This document shows positions 58,977 through 64,000 of a stretch of DNA of 64,000 bases, piece after piece. This DNA comes from Burkholderiaceae bacterium. Lineage in GTDB: Bacteria; Pseudomonadota; Gammaproteobacteria; Burkholderiales; Burkholderiaceae_C. The position numbers were made by a program, and so were the translations under genes. The stretch is from contig JACKLI010000001.1 of the NCBI GenBank assembly GCA_024235995.1, positions 1,612,001 to 1,676,000 of the forward strand, written 5' to 3'. Every line of letters begins with the position of its first letter. Positions within the stretch are counted from its first letter, which is position 1. The notes beneath the pieces are model-generated. The model had not been told where the DNA came from, did no database searches, and was given only the letters and a program-made list of their open reading frames with translations.

Positions 58977-59205
58977 GGTGGGGTCGGGGGGTGTCGCCGG
59001 CGGGCGCAGGGGCCGGGCGAGCGGTCGGCAAAAGCACTGATTTTAGCGGCCGGCCCGCGGCGCGGCGCCGGTGCGGGTTGGGCACGGATTCAAGCCAAAA
59101 CGGGCTCTTGCGCAGGTCAATCAAGCGCGAGCAGCTATCAAAACGATACTTTCGGCGAAGACCTTCCAGCGTCGGGCGGGACTGCAGCGGGGCGGGCAAG
59201 TCCCC
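58977..59205. other. Intergenic region ahead of valS and the MITE-like element
   Basis: Contains the valS leader, a repeat copy (59091-59150) and no open frame with typical codon use. No promoter could be assigned with confidence. Confidence 0.4.
59091..59150 (+). repeat. AGCTATC-family repeat upstream of the MITE-like element
   Basis: Reads CAAGCCAAAACGGGCTCTTG, then CGCAGGTCAATCAAGCGCGA and GCAGCTATCAAAACGATAC. A clear copy in the family orientation on the plus strand. Confidence 0.78.
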
Positions 59206-59370
59206 AGGGCGACGCTGAACAAGCCCCATGCGCGTCGCGCATCCCTGATTGGGGCGGTCTGCGGCGTTGCCAATGCTCGCGATAGCTCCGGCTATCGCTG
59301 CGCTTTGCGCCTTGCATCCCATCCCCAATCAGGGCGCGCACCAGCGCAGGGACTTATTCAGCGTCGCCCT
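59206..59370. mobile_element. MITE-like element with long terminal inverted repeats
   Basis: About 165 bases. The left end AGGGCGACGCTGAA (59206-59219) and right end TTCAGCGTCGCCCT (59357-59370) are perfect inverted repeats of 14 bases. The inversion continues imperfectly inward, including CCCTGATTGGGG on both sides. The centre is the hairpin GCGATAGC-TCCG-GCTATCGC. No transposase is encoded. No clear target duplication was seen. It ends 13 bases before the YeeE start codon. Confidence 0.8.
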
Positions 59371-59383
59371 AGAATCGCGCCCC

Positions 59384-60502
59384 ATGCCGCTGGAATCCGA
59401 TGTCGCCGTCCTGACCCGTGCCGTCCTGGTGGCCACCTTCGTGCTGTCGGCCGTGTTCGGCGCCATCGTGCACCGCACCGGCTTTTGCACCATGGGCGCG
59501 GTGGCGGACGTGGTGAGCATGGGCGAGTGGACGCGCATGCGCCAGTGGGCGCTGGCCGCGGGCGTGGCGGTGCTGGGTTTCGCGCTGCTGGGTGCGGGCG
59601 GCTGGATTCGCCCGTCCGATTCGGTGTACGCCGACACCCGCTGGATGTGGCTGTCCTCGGTGGTGGGCGGCGCTCTGTTCGGGGTGGGCATGGTGCTGTC
59701 CTCGGGCTGCGGCAGCAAGAACCTGGTGCGCATGGGCGCGGGCAACCTGAAGGCGCTGGTGGTGTTCGTCGTCATGGCCCTGTCGGCCTACGTCACGCTG
59801 CGCGGCCTGACGGCGGTGTGGCGCGACGCCACGGTCGACCGGGTGTACGTGGCCTTTTCGGGGCCCGCCACGCTGGGCCATCTGTCGGCGCACTACCTGG
59901 GCTGGTCGCATGCGGCCGCCCTGCTGGTGCCGGCGGTGGCGGTGGGCGGCGCGCTGCTGGTCTGGGCCTGCATGGGGCGCGACTTCCTGCGCACCGACAA
60001 CCTGCTGGCCGGCATCGGCATCGGCGCGGTCATCGTCGGCATGTGGTGGGTCAGCGGCGCGCTGGGCTACGTGGCCGAGCACCCGCAGACGCTGGAGGCC
60101 ACCTACCTGGGCTCGCGCACCGGCCGCATGGAGGCGCTGACCTTCACCGCGCCGCTGGCCTGGGCCATCGACTGGCTGATGTTCTACAGCGACAGCAACC
60201 GCCACCTGAGCATCGCCGCCGTGTCGGTGGCCGGCGTGGTGGCGGGCGGCTTTTTGCACGCGGTGGCCACGCGGCGCTTTCGCTGGGAGGGCTTTCGCAC
60301 CACCGAGGACCTGGCCACGCACCTGATCGGCGCCGTGCTGATGGGCGTGGGCGGCGTCACCGCGCTGGGCTGCACCATCGGCCAGGGCCTGAGCGGGGTG
60401 TCCAACCTCAGCCTGACCAGCTTCAGCGCGGTGGCCAGCATCATCGGCGGGGCGGTGCTGGCGCTCAAGCTGCAGACGTGGCGGCTGGAGCGCGCGCCGT
60501 GA
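59384..60502 (+). CDS. YeeE/YedE-family sulfur-compound transporter
   Basis: The 372-residue membrane protein has about nine to ten spans and the family motifs with paired Cys/Gly: HRTGFCTMGAVADVVSMGEW (near 30-49), VLSSGCGSKNLVRMGAGNLK (about 104-123) and ALGCTIGQGLSGVSNLSLTS (about 325-344). In TsuA these motifs bind and move thiosulfate, so import of a sulfur compound is likely; tusA and cysM are in the same window. The MITE-like element ends 13 bases before the ATG, so the native promoter is probably changed. Longer frames upstream run into the element and lack conservation. Confidence 0.85.
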   Translation: MPLESDVAVLTRAVLVATFVLSAVFGAIVHRTGFCTMGAVADVVSMGEWTRMRQWALAAGVAVLGFALLGAGGWIRPSDSVYADTRWMWLSSVVGGALFGVGMVLSSGCGSKNLVRMGAGNLKALVVFVVMALSAYVTLRGLTAVWRDATVDRVYVAFSGPATLGHLSAHYLGWSHAAALLVPAVAVGGALLVWACMGRDFLRTDNLLAGIGIGAVIVGMWWVSGALGYVAEHPQTLEATYLGSRTGRMEALTFTAPLAWAIDWLMFYSDSNRHLSIAAVSVAGVVAGGFLHAVATRRFRWEGFRTTEDLATHLIGAVLMGVGGVTALGCTIGQGLSGVSNLSLTSFSAVASIIGGAVLALKLQTWRLERAP

Positions 60503-61284
60503 CCGAGGCGTTCGACGCCGACAGCGAGCGCCGCTTCGGCGGCCTGGCGCGCCTGTACGGCGCCGCCGGCGCGGCGCGCATCCGCGCCGCGCACGTGGCG
60601 GTGGTGGGCATCGGCGGCGTGGGCTCGTGGGCGGCCGAGGCGCTGGCGCGCAGCGGCGTGGCGCAGCTGACGCTGATCGACATGGACCACGTGGCCGAGT
60701 CCAACGTCAACCGGCAGGTGCACGCGCTCACCGGCACCCTGGGCCAGGCCAAGGTCACGGCCATGCGCGAGCGCATCGCGCAGATCCATCCCCAGTGCCG
60801 GGTGCACGAGGTCGATGCCTTCGTCGAGCCCGACAACTGGCCGCAGCTGCTGCCGCAGCCGGTGGACGCGCTGATCGACGCCTGCGACCAGGCGCGCGCC
60901 AAGCTGGCCCTGGTGAGCTGGGCGCGTGCCAGCGTGACGCTCTTCGTCACCGTCGGCGCGGCGGGCGGCAAGCGCCACGGCGAGCGCGTGGAGATCGCCG
61001 ACATCGCCGCGGTCACGCACGACCCGCTGATCGCCCAGCTGCGTTACCGCCTGCGCCGCGAGGGGCTGCGCCCGGCGCCCGGCAAGCCGTTCGGCGTCAC
61101 GGCCGTGTTCAGCCGCGAAAGCGTCGCCCCGCCCGATCGGTGCGACGTGCCGGCCGCGGTGGACGGCTCGCTCAATTGCCACGGCTACGGCTCCAGCGTG
61201 ACGGTGACGGCTCCGTTCGGCCTGTGCGCGGCGGGCTGGGTCCTGGATCGCCTGGCGCAGGGTAGGCCGTCGGTTGCGCTATAA
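60499..61284 (+). CDS. tcdA: tRNA threonylcarbamoyladenosine dehydratase (TcdA/CsdL)
   Basis: TcdA cyclises the t6A base in tRNAs reading ANN codons. The 261-residue E1-like protein has the nucleotide motif VAVVGIGGVGSWAAEALARS (33-52), then DMDHVAESNVNRQVHALTGT and the C-terminal CDVPAAVDGSLNCHGYGSSV. The GTG start overlaps the previous stop (GTGA), coupling it to the YeeE-type transporter. The last codons include a TATAAT that looks like the promoter of the downstream tRNA-Lys gene. Confidence 0.92.
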   Translation: MTEAFDADSERRFGGLARLYGAAGAARIRAAHVAVVGIGGVGSWAAEALARSGVAQLTLIDMDHVAESNVNRQVHALTGTLGQAKVTAMRERIAQIHPQCRVHEVDAFVEPDNWPQLLPQPVDALIDACDQARAKLALVSWARASVTLFVTVGAAGGKRHGERVEIADIAAVTHDPLIAQLRYRLRREGLRPAPGKPFGVTAVFSRESVAPPDRCDVPAAVDGSLNCHGYGSSVTVTAPFGLCAAGWVLDRLAQGRPSVAL

Positions 61285-61285
61285 T
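61280..61285 (+). promoter_or_regulatory. -10 box of the tRNA-Lys gene
   Basis: Perfect TATAAT overlapping the stop of tcdA, 41 bases before the tRNA. The -35 box is poor. Confidence 0.5.
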
Positions 61286-61326
61286 TTTGGGCTTGCCCGC
61301 GCACGGATGATGCGCTGGGCACAGGA

Positions 61327-61402
61327 GGGTCGTTAGCTCAGTTGGTAGAGCAGCGGACTTTTAATCCGTTGGTCGCGTGTTCGAGTCACGCACGACCCAC
61401 CA
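61327..61402 (+). tRNA. tRNA-Lys (anticodon TTT)
   Basis: 76 bases, CCA encoded. Anticodon loop CTTTTAA on a GCGGA/TCCGT-type stem gives TTT. The D-arm TAGCTCAGTTGGTAGAGC and the T-arm GTTCGAGTC are standard. Confidence 0.97.
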
Positions 61403-61565
61403 ACGTCGCTCCATCCGCTCGATGGGGCCGCGCGCGGGACGGCCAGGAGGCGCCGTCCGGGATACGCCGTTCAGTTGCCCTCGGCCTTGCCGCCCATGCG
61501 AAGGATGGGGCGTCGGCCCGCCCAGAATTTCCTTCGCCCCAGACGCCTGAAGGATGCGCCCGAGC

Positions 61566-62114
61566 ATGAGTCGTTCCACCCCCGATACCGCCGCGCCGGC
61601 CGCGGCCCCGTCCAAGAACCGGGTCATCAAGAAGTACCCCAACCGCCGCCTGTACGACACCAGCGCCTCGTCCTACATCACGCTGGCGCAGGTGCGGCAG
61701 CTGGTGATGGAGCGCGATTCGTTCGTGGTGCTGGACGCCAAGTCGGGCCAGGACCTGACGCGCAGCATCCTGCTGCAGATCATCCTGGAGGAGGAGGCCG
61801 CCGGCGCGCCCATGTTCACCGAGCCCATGCTGGCCGAGATCATCCGCTTCTACGGTCACGCCATGCAGGGCTTCATGGGCTCGTACCTGGAGAAGAACAT
61901 CCAGGCGCTGGCCGAGATCCAGACCAGGCTGGCCGAGCAGTCGCAGAGCCTGACGCCCGAGATGTGGACCCAGTTCATGAACCTGCAGTCGCCGCTGATG
62001 CAGAGCGTGATGGGCAGCTACCTGGAGCAGTCCAAGGCCGCCTTCCTGCAGATGCAGGAGCAGATGACCCGGCAGGCCGACCAGCTGCTGGGTGCCTTCG
62101 GCATCCGGCGCTGA
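61566..62114 (+). CDS. phaR: Polyhydroxyalkanoate synthesis repressor PhaR
   Basis: PhaR represses phasin and PHA genes and binds PHA granules. The 182-residue protein has the N-terminal domain NRVIKKYPNRRLYDTSASSY (22-41), ITLAQVRQLVMERDSFVVLD (42-61) and GQDLTRSILLQIILEEE, all highly conserved. The C-terminal part is helical and Met/Gln-rich, fitting granule contact. It indicates that the organism stores PHA. It follows tRNA-Lys by about 163 bases that hold nothing else I can support. Confidence 0.95.
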   Translation: MSRSTPDTAAPAAAPSKNRVIKKYPNRRLYDTSASSYITLAQVRQLVMERDSFVVLDAKSGQDLTRSILLQIILEEEAAGAPMFTEPMLAEIIRFYGHAMQGFMGSYLEKNIQALAEIQTRLAEQSQSLTPEMWTQFMNLQSPLMQSVMGSYLEQSKAAFLQMQEQMTRQADQLLGAFGIRR

Positions 62115-62165
62115 GGCCGGCGCCGTTCAGGACGAACCCGTGCCTGGACAACATCGATTGAAACC

Positions 62166-63590
62166 ATGAGTGAAACCATTGCAGCGCCCGCCCCGCGCAT
62201 CGGCTTTGTCAGCCTGGGGTGCCCCAAGAACCTGACCGATTCCGAGCTGATCCTGACGCAGCTGAGCGCCGAGGGCTACCAGACCAGCAAGACCTTCGAG
62301 GGGGCCGACCTGGTGGTGGTCAACACCTGCGGCTTCATCGACGAGGCGGTCAAGGAAAGCCTGGACACCATTGGCGAGGCGCTGGCGGTCAACGGCAAGG
62401 TCATCGTGACCGGCTGCCTGGGTGCAAAAAAGATAGCTGGTCGCGCAGATGGTACGCCGGCTGCAGGCCAGGATGAGCCCGAAACCCTGGTCAAGCACCT
62501 GCACCCGGCGGTGCTGGCCGTGACCGGCCCGCACGCCACGCAGGACGTGATGGACGCCGTACACCGGCACCTGCCCAAGCCGCACGACCCCTTCCTGGAC
62601 CTGGTGCCGGGCGCGTTCGGCGCGGCGGGCCTGAAGCTCACGCCGCGCCACTACGCCTACCTGAAGATCAGCGAGGGCTGCAACCACCGCTGCACCTTCT
62701 GCATCATCCCGTCCATGCGCGGCGACCTGGTCAGCCGCCCGATCGGCGACGTGCTGAAGGAGGCCAAAGCGCTGTTCGAGGGCGGCGTCAAGGAGCTGCT
62801 CGTCATCAGCCAGGACACCTCGGCCTACGGCGTCGACGTGAAGTACCGCACCGGCTTCTGGGACGGGCGCCCGGTCAAGACGCGCCTGCTGGAGCTGGTG
62901 CAGGCGCTGAGCGAGCTGGCCGCGCCGCATGGCGCCTGGGTGCGCCTGCACTACGTGTACCCGTACCCCAGCGTGGACGAGATCGTGCCGCTGATGGCCG
63001 AGGGCCGGGTGCTGCCCTATCTGGACGTGCCGTTCCAGCACAGCCACCCCGAGGTGCTGCGCCGCATGAAGCGCCCGGCCAGCGGCGAGAAGAACCTGGA
63101 GCGCATTGAGCGCTGGCGTGCGCTGTGCCCCGACATCGTGATCCGCTCGACCTTCATCGCCGGCTTTCCGGGCGAGACCGAGGCCGAGTTCGAGGACCTG
63201 CTGGACTTCATGCGCGCCGCGCGCATCGACCGCGCGGGCTGCTTTGCCTATTCGCCGGTCGAGGGCGCGGCGGCCAACGCGCTGGAAGGCCAACTGCCCG
63301 CCGAGCTGCGCGAGGAGCGCCGCGCGCGCTTCATGGCCGTGGCCGAGCAGGTGTCGATGGAGAAATTGCGCGAGCGCGTGGGCGCGACCATGCAGGTGCT
63401 GGTGGATTCGGCCCCCGCGCTGGGCCGCCGCGGCGGGGTGGGGCGCAGCTACGCCGACGCGCCCGAGATCGACGGTGTGGTGCAGCTGCTGCCGCCCGAG
63501 AAGGCCAGCAAGACGCTGAAGGTGGGCACCTTCACCCGCGCGCGCATCGTCGGCACGCAGGGCCATGACTTGATTGCCCAACCCGTTTGA
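62166..63590 (+). CDS. rimO: Ribosomal protein S12 methylthiotransferase RimO with a repeat-encoded insert
   Basis: RimO is a radical-SAM enzyme that methylthiolates Asp88 of ribosomal protein S12. The 474-residue protein has the N-terminal cluster cysteines in SLGCPKNLTDSE (Cys19), NTCGFIDEA (Cys55) and VTGCLG (Cys84), the radical-SAM motif CNHRCTFC (172-179) and a C-terminal TRAM domain. Right after Cys84, residues about 88-105 are an extra segment that the family usually lacks or keeps much shorter. It is encoded by a copy of the AGCTATC repeat in frame. Other motifs are intact. A clear terminator follows. Confidence 0.95.
   Translation: MSETIAAPAPRIGFVSLGCPKNLTDSELILTQLSAEGYQTSKTFEGADLVVVNTCGFIDEAVKESLDTIGEALAVNGKVIVTGCLGAKKIAGRADGTPAAGQDEPETLVKHLHPAVLAVTGPHATQDVMDAVHRHLPKPHDPFLDLVPGAFGAAGLKLTPRHYAYLKISEGCNHRCTFCIIPSMRGDLVSRPIGDVLKEAKALFEGGVKELLVISQDTSAYGVDVKYRTGFWDGRPVKTRLLELVQALSELAAPHGAWVRLHYVYPYPSVDEIVPLMAEGRVLPYLDVPFQHSHPEVLRRMKRPASGEKNLERIERWRALCPDIVIRSTFIAGFPGETEAEFEDLLDFMRAARIDRAGCFAYSPVEGAAANALEGQLPAELREERRARFMAVAEQVSMEKLRERVGATMQVLVDSAPALGRRGGVGRSYADAPEIDGVVQLLPPEKASKTLKVGTFTRARIVGTQGHDLIAQPV
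62423..62470 (-). repeat. AGCTATC-family repeat inside rimO
   Basis: The minus strand reads CAGCCGGCGTACCATCTGCG, then CGACCAGCTATC and TTTTTTGCAC. It is read in frame and gives the RimO insert. Confidence 0.7.
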
Positions 63591-63610
63591 TGATGACCAA
63601 GCAAGAAAAA

Positions 63611-63631
63611 AGCCACCCGAAGGTGGCTTTT
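63611..63631 (+). terminator. Rho-independent terminator of rimO
   Basis: Stem AGCCACC/GGTGGCT with loop CGAA, followed by TTTT and preceded by six A, 20 bases after the stop. It could also serve the tRNA-Leu transcript from the other strand. Confidence 0.85.
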
Positions 63632-63678
63632 GCGTGGCAGCGAGTCTGGTATGTTCCAGCCCGTTGCTTTTTTATTGT

Positions 63679-63763
<85 letters not shown>

Positions 63764-63811
63764 ATCAGGAAACAAGGATTCTATATCAAAAATCTAGCCC
63801 CCCAAAAAAAT

Positions 63812-64000
63812 ATTCCGGACGAAATCGAAGGTGTCGTTTCCGGGCATCGCGACGGCCATGGTTTCGTGCTGCGCGACGACGGTGAGCCGGACATCTACCT
63901 GCCGCCCAACGAGATGCGGGCGGTGCTGCACCGCGACCGCGTGAGCGTGCGCGTGGTGCGCCTGGACCGGCGCGGCCGCCCCGAGGGGCGCGTGCTCGAG
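63812..64000 (+). CDS. rnr: Ribonuclease R, N-terminal part (cut by window end; start unclear)
   Basis: The frame from 63812 encodes IPDEIEGVVSGHRDGHGFVL, then RDDGEPDIYLPPNEMRAVLH, which is the cold-shock domain region of RNase R, a processive 3'-5' exoribonuclease for structured RNA. The gene continues past the window. No ATG, GTG or TTG occurs in this frame between the stop at 63734-63736 and the conserved region; the first ATG is inside it at about 63914. The ATT at 63812 is the only plausible initiator seen. There is no room for the usual winged-helix N-terminus because the tRNA-Leu gene ends at 63763. Identity is confident, start is not. Confidence 0.75.
   Translation, partial: MPDEIEGVVSGHRDGHGFVLRDDGEPDIYLPPNEMRAVLHRDRVSVRVVRLDRRGRPEGRVLE

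Noticed and set aside
61403..61565. A small gene between tRNA-Lys and phaR
   Set aside because: Short open frames here overlap the tRNA or the phaR start and show no typical codon use or ribosome-binding site.

Overview
The window reads as a stretch of chromosome from a high-GC betaproteobacterium, most likely of the family Comamonadaceae (Burkholderiales). The case rests on strong G/C preference at third codon positions, a PHA-synthesis repressor PhaR, nitrogen-type control signals at glnA, gene content such as orn, rsgA, TrxC, NrdR, ValS and RimO, and two families of short dispersed repeats that I remember from that family (recollection, not checked). Most of the sequence is ordinary housekeeping chromosome with short gaps and many ATGA/GTGA overlaps. 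No prophage, CRISPR array, rRNA operon or intact insertion sequence is visible.

Layout. 1-2255: end of a Mla-type lipid transport operon (permease, MCE protein, lipoprotein). 2264-5896: rsgA, an M48 protease, orn and a small membrane-anchored protein. 6097-8930: rsuA, a secreted IPTL-CTERM-type protein and an alpha/beta hydrolase. 9012-13594: a five-gene run (beta-propeller, NodB-like deacetylase, sterol desaturase, EI24 membrane protein, CinA-like domain protein). 13595-15286: glnA with an NtrC-like site, a sigma-54-type promoter and a terminator. 15402-18777: small secreted protein, heme-barrel protein, ferredoxin reductase, xth. 18785-22312: a MarR-controlled accessory cassette (MarR, MFS exporter, DsbA-like oxidoreductase, esterase) with three operator dyads in the divergent promoter region. 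22404-25325: DUF488, cytochrome c', a Tudor-like protein and an acyl-CoA ligase. 25330-28771: folA, a two-gene TPP-dependent dehydrogenase E1 and thyA. 28791-29357: a ParE/RHH toxin-antitoxin pair. 29434-32557: thioesterase, SDR and ETF-ubiquinone oxidoreductase. 32705-36721: an ABC uptake system of the TrpXYZ type and an aminotransferase. 36742-39934: two convergent family-39-type glycosyltransferases. 40024-43958: trxC, a hypothetical gene, nrdR, glyA and a lytic transglycosylase. 44232-52163: a promoter, a long hairpin-rich leader, a giant DUF748 protein and a DUF349 protein. 52174-54946: tRNA-Leu, cysM, Nudix, tusA, galU. 55039-61402: dehydrogenase-like protein, valS, a MITE-like element, a YeeE transporter, tcdA and tRNA-Lys. 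61566-64000: phaR, rimO, tRNA-Leu and the beginning of rnr.

The strongest signals outside ordinary genes are these. (i) A dispersed repeat family carrying an AGCTATC core occurs about fifteen times, both between genes and in frame inside genes, where it encodes signal-peptide cores, a RimO insert and linkers. (ii) A second GC-rich repeat is inserted in frame just after a histidine box of the sterol desaturase and also supplies the ribosome-binding region of a dehydrogenase gene. (iii) A hairpin-rich leader or small RNA precedes the DUF748 gene. (iv) A triple MarR operator. (v) A foreign-looking AT-rich patch inside valS. (vi) A 165-bp MITE-like element. (vii) An rnr gene with no usual start codon. 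I did not find a clearly new multi-gene defence or metabolic system; the MarR cassette and the structured leader are the best candidates for undescribed biology.
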